A DNA stretch of 64,000 nucleotides from Microbacterium sp. (GCA_013823625.1 PNMM01000001.1:558001-622000), one strand, 5' to 3'; shown: positions 33,952 through 44,366, counted from the stretch's first letter. Notes: generated by a model not told the origin, from the letters alone. Program-made: numbers and translations.

Positions 33952-35493
33952 ATGAGTACTCTTCTTGCTGCTCCCGCTTCGGCCGTGCACGGCGACCGAC
34001 AGCGCACCTACGAGGTGCGCACCTTTGGGTGCCAGATGAACGTGCACGACTCCGAGCGCCTCAGCGGCTCGCTCGAGGCTGCGGGCTACGTCAAGGCAAG
34101 CGACGGCCAGGCCGACGTTGTCGTCATCAATACGTGTGCGGTGCGCGAGAACGCCGACAACAAGCTCTATGGCACGCTCGGCCATCTCGCGAGTATCAAG
34201 CGCGAGCACGAAGGCATGCAGATCGCCGTCGGTGGCTGCCTGGCCCAGAAAGACACGAGCACGATCCTCGAGCGCGCTCCCTACGTCGACGTCGTGTTCG
34301 GCACCCACAACATGGGGTCGCTGCCGGCTCTGCTCGAGCGAGCCCGTCACAACGGCGAGGCGCAGCTCGAGATTCTTGAGTCGCTCGAGGTCTTCCCGTC
34401 GACGTTGCCCACTCGACGCGATTCCACCTACAGCGGGTGGGTGAGCATCTCGGTCGGGTGCAACAACACGTGCACGTTCTGCATCGTGCCCGCACTCAGG
34501 GGCAAGGAGAAAGACCGGCGACCCGGCGACATCCTGTCGGAGATTCAGGCGCTTGTTGATGACGGAGCCATCGAGGTCACGCTTCTCGGTCAGAACGTCA
34601 ACTCGTACGGCGTCGAGTTCGGTGACCGACTCGCCTTCGGAAAGCTTCTTCGCGCAGCCGGGCGCATCGACGGTCTCGAGCGGTTGCGCTTCACGAGCCC
34701 TCACCCTGCGGCATTCACCGACGACGTCATTGACGCCATGGCCGAAACCCCGGCCGTGATGCCACAGTTGCACATGCCGCTGCAGTCGGGCTCGGACCGC
34801 ATCCTCAAAGCGATGCGTCGCTCGTACCGCAGCGACCGTTACCTCGGCATTCTCGATCGCGTGCGCGACCGCATTCCGCACGCCGCGATCACGACCGACA
34901 TCATTGTGGGCTTCCCGGGCGAGACCGAAGACGACTTCGCCGACACCCTACGGGTTGTCGAGCAGTCGCGATTCGCGAGCGCGTTCACATTCCAGTACTC
35001 AATCCGTCCAGGAACGCCAGCCGCAACGATGCCCGACCAGGTGCCCAAAGCCGTCGTGCAAGAGCGCTACGAGCGGCTCACTGCCCTGCAAGACGCCATC
35101 AGCGGCGCCGAGAATCACGCGCAGGTAGGCCGCGAAGTGCGCGTGCTTATGTCGTCGACCGAAGGTAAGAAGAACGCCGAGACGGCGCGCATCTCGGGCC
35201 GTGCCGAAGACGGACGCTTGGTGCACCTCGCTGTTCCTCCCGGCAGCGAGACGCCGCGTCCGGGAGACGTCGTGACCACGACGATTACCGAGGCCGCGAC
35301 ATTCCACTTGATCGCCGACCACGATGAGCCGCTGCGCATCCGCCGCACCCGGGCGGGCGACGCCTGGGACCGTGCCGAGGCCGAAAGCTGTGGCGTGCCG
35401 GCTCCCGCGACCACCACGGGCGCCCCGCGTGCCGTGTCGCTCGGTCTGCCGAGTCTGCGCATCAGCACGGCCGACGGCGACTCTCACTCGTGA
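33952..35493 (+). CDS. miaB: tRNA-2-methylthio-N6-dimethylallyladenosine synthase
   Basis: This 513-residue radical-SAM methylthiotransferase modifies A37 of tRNAs reading UNN codons. The N-terminal UPF0004 domain holds Cys27, Cys62 and Cys96 for the auxiliary Fe-S cluster. The radical-SAM triad is Cys170, Cys174, Cys177 ([10 protein letters not shown]), and a TRAM domain follows near 385-455. It directly precedes miaA, which makes its substrate. GAAGGGG upstream of the ATG serves as Shine-Dalgarno. Confidence 0.97.
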   Translation: MSTLLAAPASAVHGDRQRTYEVRTFGCQMNVHDSERLSGSLEAAGYVKASDGQADVVVINTCAVRENADNKLYGTLGHLASIKREHEGMQIAVGGCLAQKDTSTILERAPYVDVVFGTHNMGSLPALLERARHNGEAQLEILESLEVFPSTLPTRRDSTYSGWVSISVGCNNTCTFCIVPALRGKEKDRRPGDILSEIQALVDDGAIEVTLLGQNVNSYGVEFGDRLAFGKLLRAAGRIDGLERLRFTSPHPAAFTDDVIDAMAETPAVMPQLHMPLQSGSDRILKAMRRSYRSDRYLGILDRVRDRIPHAAITTDIIVGFPGETEDDFADTLRVVEQSRFASAFTFQYSIRPGTPAATMPDQVPKAVVQERYERLTALQDAISGAENHAQVGREVRVLMSSTEGKKNAETARISGRAEDGRLVHLAVPPGSETPRPGDVVTTTITEAATFHLIADHDEPLRIRRTRAGDAWDRAEAESCGVPAPATTTGAPRAVSLGLPSLRISTADGDSHS

Positions 35494-35509
35494 CGCGCGG
35501 CCGGCGCCC

Positions 35510-36445
35510 GTGATTATCGCGCTCGTCGGGGCAACGGGCACCGGAAAGTCGTCTCTCTCGCTCGAGCTCGCCGAATCCTGGCGCGAGCGTGGCCAGGCGG
35601 TCGAGATCGTCAACGCTGACGCCATGCAGCTGTATCGAGGCATGGATATCGGAACCGCCAAGCTCGCGGTAGCCGAACGCCACGGTATCGCCCACCACCT
35701 CATCGATGTGCTCGATGTCGTTGACGAGGCCAGCGTCGCCCGATTCCAAGCGGATGCTCGCGCGGCAATCACGAGCATCCAGTCCCGCGGCGCCGTGCCG
35801 CTCCTGGTCGGCGGCTCCGGCCTGTACGTCGCGTCGGTGCTCACCGACTTTCAGTTTCCGGGTACAGATCCCGATCGCCGCGCGCACTGGGAAGGCGAGT
35901 TGGCGCGGCTCGGGCCCGCTGCACTGCACGCCGAGCTCGACCGCCGCGACCCCGTTGCGGCCGCCGCGATTGGGCCGCACAACGGCCGTCGTATCGTGCG
36001 CGCCCTCGAGGTCGGCGAGATCACGGGGGAGCCCTTCAGCGCCGGCCTGGCGGCGCGAGCGAGGCCCTGGCAGCCCTACCGGCAGTTCGCCCTTGCTCTC
36101 GATCGCGAGGCGCTCGTCGAGCGACTCGACGAGCGCGTCGTGGCGATGTGGTCGAGCGGCCTGCTCGACGAGGTTCGAGCGCTCCTGCCCCTCGGTCTTG
36201 AGCGCGGGGTCACGGCGAGCAGGGCCATCGGGTACGCGCAAGCGATCGCGCAACTACGCGGTGACGTCGATGAGGCAGAGGCAATCGCGCAAACCCAGTC
36301 TCTGACGCGCCGCTACTCGCGTCGCCAAGTCAGCTGGTTTCGACGCGATGATTCGGTCGAGTGGCTCGATGCTCGCGCTCACGATCTGGTGGCGCAGATC
36401 GATCGCCGTCTCGACCATGCTGCCCCGGTTAGCATGAGCGAGTGA
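35510..36445 (+). CDS. miaA: tRNA dimethylallyltransferase
   Basis: This 311-residue enzyme adds a dimethylallyl group to A37, the step before MiaB. Walker A is [13 protein letters not shown] at the N-terminus; [18 protein letters not shown] is the family block, and [15 protein letters not shown] follows. The GTG at 35510 is chosen because it begins right before the P-loop strand; longer frames overlap miaB. Its stop overlaps the dapF start as GTGA. Confidence 0.96.
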   Translation: MIIALVGATGTGKSSLSLELAESWRERGQAVEIVNADAMQLYRGMDIGTAKLAVAERHGIAHHLIDVLDVVDEASVARFQADARAAITSIQSRGAVPLLVGGSGLYVASVLTDFQFPGTDPDRRAHWEGELARLGPAALHAELDRRDPVAAAAIGPHNGRRIVRALEVGEITGEPFSAGLAARARPWQPYRQFALALDREALVERLDERVVAMWSSGLLDEVRALLPLGLERGVTASRAIGYAQAIAQLRGDVDEAEAIAQTQSLTRRYSRRQVSWFRRDDSVEWLDARAHDLVAQIDRRLDHAAPVSMSE

Positions 36446-37317
36446 CGACGCTGCGTTTCGCTAAAGGCCACGGCACCGGCAACGACTTTGTGCTGTTCAG
36501 CGACCCCGAGGGCGAGCTTGAGCTGTCGCCCGCCCAGCGTGCGGCGATCGCCGACCGGCGGTTCGGAGTCGGGGCCGATGGGGTGATTCGGGCCGTGCGC
36601 TCGCAGAGCATCCGTGAGGGTCAGACGCTCGTGGACGAGGTGCCCGAAGCTGAGTGGTTCATGGACTACACCAACGCCGACGGCAGCGTGTCAGAGATGT
36701 GCGGCAACGGAATCCGCGTCTTCGCGCGGTACCTCATCGACCAGAACCTCGTTGAGCTGGCGCCGGGGCACTCGATCGCGATCGCCACGCGGGCGGGCGT
36801 TATTGACGTGCATCGGCTGGCCGACGGATTCGCCGCCGATCTCGGTCGGTGGCGTCTCGAGGGCGGCGAGCCCCTCGTACGTGCGCAGGCTTTGCCGGTC
36901 GCTCGCCCCGGTCTCGGTATCAACGTGGGCAATCCGCACGTCGTCGTCGCCCTCGCGAGTGACGACGAGCTCGACGCCCTCGACCTCAGCGTTGCCCCCA
37001 CTCTCGATCCCGTAGCGCCGGCGGGTGCCAACGTTGAGTTTGTTGTTCCGGCCGACCCGCTCGTGGTTGATGGCACGGGACGCATTCGCATGCGCGTGCA
37101 CGAACGAGGAAGCGGCGAGACACTCTCGTGCGGAACCGGTGCGGTCGCCGCCGCACTCGCCGTGCGCTACTGGGCGGGGGAGTCGGCGCCGAGCGAGTGG
37201 CGCGTTACCGTGCCGGGCGGCGTGCTCGGGGTGCGCATGTTCGCCGCCGAAGACGGCGAGCACGTGGCGCTGTCGGGCCCCGCTGAGCTCGTCTTCCACG
37301 GCGAACTCTCGGTGTAG
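36442..37317 (+). CDS. dapF: Diaminopimelate epimerase
   Basis: This 291-residue enzyme interconverts LL- and meso-diaminopimelate, supplying lysine and the peptidoglycan cross-linking residue. The two catalytic thiols are Cys87 ([15 protein letters not shown]) and Cys230 ([16 protein letters not shown]). It is both translationally coupled to miaA (GTGA) and preceded by TAGCAT (36430-36435) ending 6 nt upstream, so an internal leaderless promoter is possible. Confidence 0.96.
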   Translation: MTTLRFAKGHGTGNDFVLFSDPEGELELSPAQRAAIADRRFGVGADGVIRAVRSQSIREGQTLVDEVPEAEWFMDYTNADGSVSEMCGNGIRVFARYLIDQNLVELAPGHSIAIATRAGVIDVHRLADGFAADLGRWRLEGGEPLVRAQALPVARPGLGINVGNPHVVVALASDDELDALDLSVAPTLDPVAPAGANVEFVVPADPLVVDGTGRIRMRVHERGSGETLSCGTGAVAAALAVRYWAGESAPSEWRVTVPGGVLGVRMFAAEDGEHVALSGPAELVFHGELSV

Positions 37318-37325
37318 GGCACCAC

Positions 37326-37979
37326 TTAGCTCGAGCGCGGGCTCACGGTCGTGATCGGGCCTGTCATGCCTGAGCGATTGCGCACGCGGAGAACGCGGAA
37401 TCCCTTGTGCGTTGCGGCCCGCGAGACGCTCAATCGCCCGGCGAAACGATCGTCCATCCAACGATGCAGCGAATCACTGCCGAGATTGCGAGAAACCACC
37501 AACCAGGCATCGGCGCCGTCGCGCAATCGCGGAAGCCAGCGCTCGAGCATCCCGTGCAATTCGTTCTTGCCCACTCTGATGGGCGGGTTCGACCAGATGG
37601 CCATGAACTGCACGTCGTCGGGCACCGCATCGGGAGTGACTGCTCGCACGTTGTGGAGCCCGAGCGCTTCGGCGTTGCGCCGGGTGAGCTCGAGAGCGCG
37701 TTCGTTGACGTCGACCGCCCACACGGTTGCGTGGGGTGACTCGAGGGCGAGAGTCAGGGCGATAGGCCCCCACCCACACCCGAGGTCGAGAAGGTCACCA
37801 CTGGGCGGCGGGTCGGCTACGTGGGTCAAGAGCACGTGCGTGCCCACGTCGAGGCCACCCGGGCTGAAGACGCCTCCTGCGGTCTGAACCTCGAGTGATC
37901 GGCCCGCGAGAGTGACGGTGAGGGGCTTGGCGACGAACTCGCCGCTCGGCTGAGCGGAGAAGTAGTGGTCGGCAGCCAT
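37326..37979 (-). CDS. Class I SAM-dependent methyltransferase (RsmC/RlmG-like)
   Basis: This 217-residue methyltransferase has SAM-binding motif I LLDLGCGWGPIALTLA and the catalytic NPPIRVGKNELHGML, the NPPF/I-type motif of N2-guanine rRNA methyltransferases. It consists of only the catalytic half of RsmC, so the target could be 16S or 23S rRNA. TAGATT (37986-37991 on this strand) ends 6 nt before the ATG. Convergent with dapF and divergent from hflX. Confidence 0.88.
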   Translation of the reverse strand: MAADHYFSAQPSGEFVAKPLTVTLAGRSLEVQTAGGVFSPGGLDVGTHVLLTHVADPPPSGDLLDLGCGWGPIALTLALESPHATVWAVDVNERALELTRRNAEALGLHNVRAVTPDAVPDDVQFMAIWSNPPIRVGKNELHGMLERWLPRLRDGADAWLVVSRNLGSDSLHRWMDDRFAGRLSVSRAATHKGFRVLRVRNRSGMTGPITTVSPRSS

Positions 37980-38022
37980 GCGCAGAATCTACCGAAGTCG
38001 GGCGGAGTACAGTGAACCGCAT

Positions 38023-39573
38023 ATGACCGACCACGAGATTTCTGATTCTGTCGACGACACGAACCCCGCTCTGAGCACCGATGCGGGGGCGGATGCTGTG
38101 GCGCGCGTGCTGGCGAACGCCGAGTCGCGCGCTCGCTCGGTATCGTTGCACGGGGCAGCTGCGGTGCAAGACGATGCGAGCTACTCGTTCGATCGCGACG
38201 GCGACCAGTCAGAGCGTGAGGACCGCGCCGCGCTGCGCCGCGTCCGCGGTCTCTCGACCGAACTCGAAGACGTTACCGAGGTTGAGTACCGCCAGCTGCG
38301 GCTCGAGAACGTCGTGCTGATCGGCATCTATCAGCAGGGGTCACTCGACGACGCCGAGAATTCTTTGCGCGAGCTCGCTGCGCTGGCGGAGACGGCCGGA
38401 GCCGCGGTGCTTGATGGTCTGTTGCAGCGGCGTCCGCATCCTGACCCCAGCACATTCCTCGGCAAGGGCAAGGCTGCTGAGCTCGCGCTCATCGTGGCCG
38501 AACTCGGAGCCGACACCGTGATCGCCGATACCGAGCTCGCCCCGAGCCAGCGGCGTGCGCTCGAAGACGTCGTCAAGGTCAAGGTCATCGACCGCACCGC
38601 CGTCATTCTCGACATCTTTAGTCAGCACGCCAAGAGCCGCGAGGGCAAGGCGCAAGTCGAACTCGCGCAACTGGAGTACTTGCTGCCACGGCTTCGCGGG
38701 TGGGGCGAGTCGATGTCGCGTCAGGCTGGTGGTCAGGTCGGTGCCGGCGGCGCGGGCATGGGTAGCCGGGGCCCGGGTGAGACCAAGATCGAGCTCGACC
38801 GTCGTCGCATCAATACGCGCATGGCAAAGCTACGGAAGCAAATCAAGGGCTTCGCTCCCGCGCGCGCTGCCAAGCGCGCGAACCGTGATCGTTACGCCGT
38901 GCCGAGCGTCGCCATTGCGGGCTACACGAACGCCGGTAAGTCGAGTTTGCTCAACCGCATCACTCGCGCGGGCGTGCTCGTCGAGAACGCGCTGTTTGCC
39001 ACTCTTGACCCCAAGGTGCGCAAGTCGACGACCCCTGACGGCCGCCCGTACACGATTGCCGACACCGTCGGTTTCGTGCGCAATTTGCCGCACCAACTCG
39101 TCGAGGCGTTCCGCTCGACGCTGGAAGAGGTCGCTGAGTCAGACGTCATTCTCCATGTCGTCGATGGCGCCCACCCTGACCCTGCCGCTCAGCTCGCCAC
39201 CGTGCGAGACGTCATTGGCGAGGTCGGCGCGCGCGAGCTTCCTGAGTTGATCGCGGTCAACAAGAGTGACTTGCTCGATGACGACGCACGATTGCTGTTG
39301 CGGGGTCTTGTGCCCGATGCCGTGTTCGTCTCGGCCAAAACGGGCGAAGGAATCGACGAGCTGCAACAGCGCATCGCCGAGATGCTGCCGAACCCCGATG
39401 TTGAGCTCACGGTCGTGATTCCGTACGACCGCGGCGATCTCGTCTCGCTCTTGCACGATCGAGGGCGCATCGTTGAGACCTCGTACGACGAGGCGGGAAC
39501 CCGCGTGCACGCTTTCGCGACCCCGGAGATCGCCACCCTGGTCGAACAGTTCGCGGTGGCGAAGGCAACGTAG
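38023..39573 (+). CDS. hflX: GTPase HflX
   Basis: This 516-residue ribosome-associated GTPase splits stalled 70S ribosomes, often under stress. N-terminal HflX domain (about 90-200, with HPDPSTFLGKGKAAEL), a coiled-coil linker with GAGGAGMGSRGPGETKIE, then the G domain (G1 GYTNAGKSSLLNRI, G3 DTVGF, G4 NKSD). The ATG at 38023 has TACAGT 9 nt upstream, so the leader is very short at most; a longer in-frame start at 37978 would include that hexamer. Confidence 0.95.
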   Translation: MTDHEISDSVDDTNPALSTDAGADAVARVLANAESRARSVSLHGAAAVQDDASYSFDRDGDQSEREDRAALRRVRGLSTELEDVTEVEYRQLRLENVVLIGIYQQGSLDDAENSLRELAALAETAGAAVLDGLLQRRPHPDPSTFLGKGKAAELALIVAELGADTVIADTELAPSQRRALEDVVKVKVIDRTAVILDIFSQHAKSREGKAQVELAQLEYLLPRLRGWGESMSRQAGGQVGAGGAGMGSRGPGETKIELDRRRINTRMAKLRKQIKGFAPARAAKRANRDRYAVPSVAIAGYTNAGKSSLLNRITRAGVLVENALFATLDPKVRKSTTPDGRPYTIADTVGFVRNLPHQLVEAFRSTLEEVAESDVILHVVDGAHPDPAAQLATVRDVIGEVGARELPELIAVNKSDLLDDDARLLLRGLVPDAVFVSAKTGEGIDELQQRIAEMLPNPDVELTVVIPYDRGDLVSLLHDRGRIVETSYDEAGTRVHAFATPEIATLVEQFAVAKAT

Positions 39574-39621
39574 GGTCGCCGGCACAGCGCTCGGGACACC
39601 GAGCGCGGCTCTACGAGCGCT

Positions 39622-40356
39622 CTAGACCGAACGCAGTACCGCGACGACTTTGCCGAGTACGGTGGCGTGGTCGCCCAAGATCGGTTCGTACGCCGAGTTC
39701 TGGGGCAGCAGCCAGGTGTGGCCATCGCGTTGCTTTAAGACCTTGACCGTTGCTTCGTTGTCGAGCATGGCTGCCACGATCTCGCCGTTCTCAGCAGTGT
39801 TCTGTTGGCGCACGACAACCCAGTCGCCATCGCAAATGGCGGCGTCGATCATCGAGTCTCCGACCACCGTGAGCATGAACAGCTCACCCTTGCCGACGAG
39901 TTGACGGGGGAGGGGCACAACCTCTTCGACCATCTGGTCAGCCGTGATCGGGATGCCGGCGGCGATGCGACCAACGAGAGGAACCATGGCGGCGTCGCCG
40001 ACCGAAGGCCCGGGCAGCGCATCAGAGTCGACCGAGTGCGAGGGGTCGGGCTCGAGATCGATGAGCACTTCGAGCGCGCGCGGGCGGTTGGGGTCGCGGC
40101 GCAAGTAGCCACTCAGCTCGAGCTGGCCCAGCTGGTGCGAGACGCTCGAGAGTGAGGCCAACCCCACCGCCTCGGCGATCTCTCGCATGCTCGGCGGATA
40201 CCCGCGGCGCGCGACAGAAGCTTGGATGACACCCAGAATCTCGCGCTGCTTATCGCTCAAGGTTGTGCGTCGGCGGGTGCCCGCGACGGACTCTGGGGTG
40301 ACGTCGTTCTCGTCGTCGACCATGTCGGCTCCGCTCGTGTCAGTCGTGCTCATCAT
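39622..40356 (-). CDS. lexA: LexA repressor
   Basis: This 244-residue SOS repressor has an N-terminal winged helix (about 31-95: [34 protein letters not shown]). The self-cleavage site is Ala133-Gly134 (GRIAAGIPI), with catalytic Ser168 (VVGDSMIDA) and Lys205 (EATVKVL). A 30-residue polar extension precedes the DNA-binding domain. The start may be the first or second Met (40356 or 40353). It is autoregulated through the SOS box at 40454-40469. Confidence 0.97.
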   Translation of the reverse strand: MMSTTDTSGADMVDDENDVTPESVAGTRRRTTLSDKQREILGVIQASVARRGYPPSMREIAEAVGLASLSSVSHQLGQLELSGYLRRDPNRPRALEVLIDLEPDPSHSVDSDALPGPSVGDAAMVPLVGRIAAGIPITADQMVEEVVPLPRQLVGKGELFMLTVVGDSMIDAAICDGDWVVVRQQNTAENGEIVAAMLDNEATVKVLKQRDGHTWLLPQNSAYEPILGDHATVLGKVVAVLRSV

Positions 40357-40428
40357 TCGGGCCCTTCACGCAAGGCGCTGTGCTTCGAATGTCGGTGGTC
40401 GGGTGTGAACTTTCTCCGAACCCTCGAA

Positions 40429-40457
40429 ACTCTATCCAGCAAACCGCGACAGATCAA
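40429..40457 (-). promoter_or_regulatory. lexA promoter
   Basis: Reading leftward, TTGATC (40452-40457) and TAGAGT (40429-40434) are spaced by 17 bp. The -35 lies within SOS box 1, so LexA binding would block polymerase directly. Confidence 0.75.
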
Positions 40458-40469
40458 ACATGTGTTCGA
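40454..40469. promoter_or_regulatory. SOS box 1 (lexA side)
   Basis: TCAAAC-ATGT-GTTCGA differs from the consensus TCGAAC-N4-GTTCGA at one position and covers the lexA -35 element. Confidence 0.88.
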
Positions 40470-40507
40470 GTGTGTCGCGATTCGTCCAAGAAAAAGTGCA
40501 CCAGGGC

Positions 40508-40523
40508 TTGAATGTATGTTCGA
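40508..40523. promoter_or_regulatory. SOS box 2 (LysM-gene side)
   Basis: TTGAAT-GTAT-GTTCGA is a SOS-type box with two mismatches in the left arm. Its left arm is also the -35 hexamer of the rightward promoter. Confidence 0.85.
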
Positions 40524-40536
40524 TCGAATGTATGTT
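40508..40536 (+). promoter_or_regulatory. Promoter of the LysM (division-inhibitor-like) gene
   Basis: TTGAAT (40508-40513) and TATGTT (40531-40536) are separated by 17 bp, close to the primary sigma consensus. The predicted transcript starts near 40543, about 157 nt before the gene. Confidence 0.72.
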
Positions 40537-40539
40537 CGG
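40524..40539. promoter_or_regulatory. SOS box 3 (LysM-gene side)
   Basis: TCGAAT-GTAT-GTTCGG directly abuts box 2 with no spacer. It covers the -10 hexamer TATGTT (40531-40536), so the two boxes bury the whole rightward promoter. Confidence 0.85.
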
Positions 40540-40541
40540 AA

Positions 40542-40632
40542 CACAGGTTCGCATCGGGTTCTCCCGGCCGAGGGCACGATGCATCCCCGGTGGCCGCGTT
40601 GCTTTTTCGCTTCGTTCCACCGGGGACCTGTG
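40542..40632 (+). other. Predicted folded 5' leader of the LysM gene
   Basis: CCCCGGTGG (40585-40593) pairs fully with CCACCGGGG (40617-40625). Immediately 3' of that arm, ACCTGTG (40626-40632) pairs with CACAGGT (40542-40548) at the predicted start of the transcript. The result is a closed structure with an internal bulge of about 36 nt and an apical loop of 23 nt containing a U-rich run. Its function is unknown. Confidence 0.55.
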
Positions 40633-40699
40633 CCAATCGAAACATCGCCAGACCCAGCACCGCACGCAGCACTGCACGACGAAACAGAGAGGTCACCTC

Positions 40700-41074
40700 A
40701 TGAGCACCATCGCCTACGGTTCCGCGATCGCCGTGACTCCTGTGTCGTATGCCTCGGCCCCGACCGTTCGCACGCGGCTTCGTCTCACCCGACGGGGCCG
40801 GGCGGTCATCGCCGCTCTCGTGTCTCTGCCGCTCGTCATCGCCCTGGCGATGATGGCGCTCAACGGCGGGGGAGCGACCGCCTCGGCGGGCGACGCCACC
40901 GTCGCCACCGTGACGGTCGAAGCGGGCGAGTCGCTGTGGTCGGTTGCCGCTGCTGTTGCGCCCGAGGCATCGACGGCCGACGTCGTTGCCGACCTCATCG
41001 CGGTCAACGAGCTCTCGAGCGCTGAGCTTCTCCCCGGCCAAGTTCTCGTCATTCCTGCGCGCTACGCCGACTGA
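40700..41074 (+). CDS. LysM protein, probable SOS-induced cell-division inhibitor (YneA/ChiZ/DivS-like)
   Basis: This 124-residue protein has a basic cytoplasmic N-terminus, one membrane helix (about 34-56), and a C-terminal LysM domain (about 70-122: VTVEAGESLWSVAAAVAPEASTADVVADLIAVNEL...LLPGQVLVIP). Single-helix LysM proteins divergent from lexA include YneA of Bacillus and Rv2719c of Mycobacterium, which delay septation during DNA damage; Corynebacterium DivS holds the same position. The two SOS boxes over its promoter support this role. The ATG at 40700 has GAGAGG upstream. Confidence 0.85.
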   Translation: MSTIAYGSAIAVTPVSYASAPTVRTRLRLTRRGRAVIAALVSLPLVIALAMMALNGGGATASAGDATVATVTVEAGESLWSVAAAVAPEASTADVVADLIAVNELSSAELLPGQVLVIPARYAD

Positions 41075-41173
41075 GCCACCCGCTCCGCGCCATCTGGCCG
41101 CACGCTGCGAACTCACCGGCAGTGCGGTCACGACAGGCCCGAGAGCTCATGACCACGCGGCTACGATGATCGA

Positions 41174-42280
41174 GTGACGAGCCTCGACGACCTGCCGATT
41201 CGCGACGATCTTCGGGGCAAGAGCCCATACGGTGCTCCGCAGAAGCCCGTGCGCATTGCCCTCAACGTCAACGAGAACACGCATCCGGTTCCGGCCGAGG
41301 TCATCGCTCACGTCGCGGCCGCGGTCGAGCGCGAGTTGCACGGGGTCAATCGCTACCCCGATCGCGAGTTCACCCTGCTGCGCGAGCACCTGGCGGTGTA
41401 CCTCACGGCCGCGGCTCTTGACCGTGGCTCGGCGAGCCCGGCGATCGCTCCTGAGCAGATCTGGGCGGCCAACGGGTCCAACGAGGTCATCCAGCACATC
41501 CTGCAAGCATTTGGCGGCCCGGGGCGTAGCGTGCTGGGTTTCCCGCCCACCTATTCGATGCACTCGATCATTGCTGCCGGCACCGGTACCGAGTGGATTG
41601 CCGCTGAACGCGATGCCGACTTCGTGCTGAGCCCCGAGACGGCGGTTGAGGCGGTGAACCGCGTCGATCCCGACGTCGTGTTCTTGTGTGCGCCCAACAA
41701 CCCCACCGGAACCCCCCTCGGCCTCGACACCATCGCGGCAGTCTACGAAGCGAGTCGCGGCATCGTCATGGTCGACGAGGCGTACGCCGAATTCATGCCG
41801 CCTGGCCAGCCCGACGCGCTGAGCCTCTTGCCGGGGCGCGAGCGACTCGTCGTGTCGCGCACCATGAGCAAGGCCTTCGCGTTCGCGGGCGCTCGACTCG
41901 GCTACCTCGCGGCTGATCCGGCAGTGATCGATGCCCTCCGTCTCGTGCGCCTGCCGTACCACCTGTCAGCGCTCACGCAAGCGGCGGCCGTTGCGGCCCT
42001 CGAACACGCCCCCACGATGCTGCGCACGGTTGGAGCGATTCGCGAGCAGCGCGATCGACTGCTGGTCGAGCTTGCCGCTTTGGGCTACGACCCGCATGAC
42101 AGTTGGGCCAACTTCGTGCTCTTCGGGGGTGTTTCGAACCCTCAGCGCACGTTCGAGCAATTGCTCGAGCACGACATTCTCATTCGCGACGTCGGGCTCG
42201 CGAACCACTTGCGGGTGACGGCGGGCACCCCGGCTGAGACCACAGAGTTCCTTGAGGTGCTCGCTAGACTAGATCGGTGA
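41174..42280 (+). CDS. hisC: Histidinol-phosphate aminotransferase
   Basis: This 368-residue fold-type I PLP aminotransferase converts imidazole-acetol phosphate to histidinol phosphate. The PLP lysine is in [22 protein letters not shown](T) appears as [10 protein letters not shown], and MVDEAYAEF holds the PLP-contacting Asp/Tyr. TACGAT (41162-41167) ends 6 nt before the GTG. First gene of hisC-hisB-hisH-priA. Confidence 0.95.
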   Translation: MTSLDDLPIRDDLRGKSPYGAPQKPVRIALNVNENTHPVPAEVIAHVAAAVERELHGVNRYPDREFTLLREHLAVYLTAAALDRGSASPAIAPEQIWAANGSNEVIQHILQAFGGPGRSVLGFPPTYSMHSIIAAGTGTEWIAAERDADFVLSPETAVEAVNRVDPDVVFLCAPNNPTGTPLGLDTIAAVYEASRGIVMVDEAYAEFMPPGQPDALSLLPGRERLVVSRTMSKAFAFAGARLGYLAADPAVIDALRLVRLPYHLSALTQAAAVAALEHAPTMLRTVGAIREQRDRLLVELAALGYDPHDSWANFVLFGGVSNPQRTFEQLLEHDILIRDVGLANHLRVTAGTPAETTEFLEVLARLDR

Positions 42281-42882
42281 GTAACCCCCGCATTGCCGAA
42301 CTTCGGCGTGAGACCAGCGAGTCGTCGATCGAGCTGCGCCTCGACCTCGACGGTTCAGGCCGCTCGTCGATCTCGACCTCCGTCCCGTTCTTCGATCACA
42401 TGCTCACGGCGTTCGCCAAGCACGCGCTCGTCGATCTCGACGTGACGGCCACGGGCGACACCCACATCGACGTGCACCACACCGTCGAAGACACGGGAAT
42501 CGTGCTGGGCACGGTGATCGCTCAGGCGTTGGGCGACAAGGCTGGCATTGCCCGTTTCGGTGATGCCCTTGTTCCCCTCGACGAGGCCCTCGCGCAAGCG
42601 GTCGTCGACGTGAGCGGCCGCCCCTATCTCGTGCACACGGGCGAGCCTGCGGGCTTTGAGCACCACTTGATTGGCGGGCACTTCACGGGCTCGATGGTGC
42701 GCCACGTCTTCGAGGCCATCACGATGCACGCGGGCCTGACGGTGCACCTCACCGTTCTCGCGGGCCGCGACCCTCACCACATTGCCGAAGCAGAGTTCAA
42801 GGCCTTCGCGCGCGCATTCCGCGCCGCCGTGCAACCCGACCCGCGCGTGCAGGGTGTGCCGTCGACGAAGGGCGCCCTCTGA
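42277..42882 (+). CDS. hisB: Imidazoleglycerol-phosphate dehydratase
   Basis: This 201-residue monofunctional IGPD makes imidazole-acetol phosphate in histidine synthesis. The manganese-binding histidine motifs are intact: [33 protein letters not shown] and [13 protein letters not shown]. It overlaps hisC by 4 nt and also has TAGACT (42265-42270) ending 6 nt upstream of the GTG, a possible internal leaderless promoter. Confidence 0.96.
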   Translation: MSNPRIAELRRETSESSIELRLDLDGSGRSSISTSVPFFDHMLTAFAKHALVDLDVTATGDTHIDVHHTVEDTGIVLGTVIAQALGDKAGIARFGDALVPLDEALAQAVVDVSGRPYLVHTGEPAGFEHHLIGGHFTGSMVRHVFEAITMHAGLTVHLTVLAGRDPHHIAEAEFKAFARAFRAAVQPDPRVQGVPSTKGAL

Positions 42883-42884
42883 GC

Positions 42885-43517
42885 GTGAAGGCTCCCCTCG
42901 TGGTCGTGCTCGACTACGGCTCGGGCAATGTGCACTCGGCGGCGAAGGCCGTCGAGGCTGCCGGCGCGCGCGTCGAACTCACGGCTGATCGCGATCGTGT
43001 GATGGTCGCGGATGGCCTGCTGGTACCCGGCGTCGGTGCCTTCAGCGCGGTCATGGATGCCCTGCGCTCGGTGCGCGGCGACGAACTCATCGATCGTCGG
43101 CTCGCCGGCGGCCGGCCGGTGCTCGGCATCTGTGTGGGTCAGCAAGTCATGTTCGAGCGTGGAGACGAGCGCGGAGTTGTGACCGAAGGGCTCGGGCAGT
43201 GGCCCGGCACGGTGTCTGCTCTCTCGGCTCCGACGGTTCCCCACATGGGCTGGAACACGGTCGACGCGCCGGAGGGGTCGCGGCTCTTCGATGGCTTGCA
43301 CGATGAGCGCTTCTACTTCGTGCACTCGTACGCCGCACACGAGTGGAGCCTCGACCCGCACCCGGCCATCCCGACACCGCTCGTCACGTGGGCAGAGCAC
43401 GGCGAGCGCTTCATTGCGGCCGTCGAAAACGGCCCGCTGACGGCAACGCAATTTCACCCCGAAAAGTCGGGGCAAGCGGGTTTGCGCCTGCTGGGCAATT
43501 GGCTTCACGGCCTCTAA
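42885..43517 (+). CDS. hisH: Imidazole glycerol phosphate synthase, glutaminase subunit
   Basis: This 210-residue class I glutamine amidotransferase feeds ammonia to HisF. The nucleophile is in [15 protein letters not shown], and the His/Glu pair in [11 protein letters not shown]; the oxyanion region PGVGAF is also present. It follows hisB by 2 nt. The partner gene hisF is not in this window. Confidence 0.95.
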   Translation: MKAPLVVVLDYGSGNVHSAAKAVEAAGARVELTADRDRVMVADGLLVPGVGAFSAVMDALRSVRGDELIDRRLAGGRPVLGICVGQQVMFERGDERGVVTEGLGQWPGTVSALSAPTVPHMGWNTVDAPEGSRLFDGLHDERFYFVHSYAAHEWSLDPHPAIPTPLVTWAEHGERFIAAVENGPLTATQFHPEKSGQAGLRLLGNWLHGL

Positions 43518-43616
43518 ACACGCGCTGAGAGCCCATGGTCGGCGCGCAGGATACGATTGCGTGTTTGGCCGCGCCGACGCGTACGTCGACCCCCTGACCA
43601 CCATAGAAAGCCAGTG

Positions 43617-44366
43617 ATGAGCGAGTTCTCGAGTATCCCCGCCCTGACCCTTCTTCCGGCGGTGGATGTCGCCGGTGGCAAGGCGGTGCGCCTGACGCAA
43701 GGCGAGGCAGGGTCAGAGACGAGTTACGGCGACCCGATCGATGCGGCCCACGAGTGGGCCGATCAAGGGGCCGAGTGGATCCACCTCGTCGACCTTGACG
43801 CGGCCTTCGGCCGCGGGAGCAACCGCTCGATCATCAAGAAGGTCGTCAAGACCACGCCCAAGAACGTCAACATCGAACTCTCGGGCGGCATCCGTGACGA
43901 TGCGACGCTCGAGGCGGCGCTCGCGACGGGCGCCAAGCGCATCAACCTCGGCACAGCAGCGCTCGAGAACCCCGAGTGGGCCGCACACGTAATCGCCGAA
44001 TACGGCGAGGCAATTGCCGTGGGTCTCGACGTGCGCGGCACGACTCTCGCCGCGCGTGGCTGGACAGAAGACGGCGGAGACCTGTGGGCCGTTCTCGAGC
44101 GGCTCGAGTCGGCGGGGTGCGCGCGCTACGTCGTGACCGATGTCACGAAAGACGGCACGCTCAAGGGCCCCAACCTCGACCTGCTGCGCTCGGTCATGGA
44201 GCGCACACACCGCCCCGTCATCGCCTCGGGTGGCGTGGCAAGCCTCGACGACATCGCCGCACTGCGCGAACTCGTTCCCCTCGGTCTCGAGGGCGCGATC
44301 GTCGGCAAGGCGCTGTACGCCGGCGCCTTCACGCTTCCTGAAGCCCTGGATGTCGCAGGACGCTGA
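43617..44366 (+). CDS. priA: Bifunctional HisA/TrpF isomerase PriA
   Basis: This 249-residue (beta/alpha)8 isomerase works in both histidine and tryptophan synthesis in actinobacteria. The two catalytic Asp are in [18 protein letters not shown] and [15 protein letters not shown]; phosphate-binding GGIRDD and [10 protein letters not shown] are present. Whether TrpF activity is kept depends on a separate trpF, which is not in this window. TACGAT (43552-43557) gives a leader of about 50 nt. Confidence 0.94.
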   Translation: MSEFSSIPALTLLPAVDVAGGKAVRLTQGEAGSETSYGDPIDAAHEWADQGAEWIHLVDLDAAFGRGSNRSIIKKVVKTTPKNVNIELSGGIRDDATLEAALATGAKRINLGTAALENPEWAAHVIAEYGEAIAVGLDVRGTTLAARGWTEDGGDLWAVLERLESAGCARYVVTDVTKDGTLKGPNLDLLRSVMERTHRPVIASGGVASLDDIAALRELVPLGLEGAIVGKALYAGAFTLPEALDVAGR

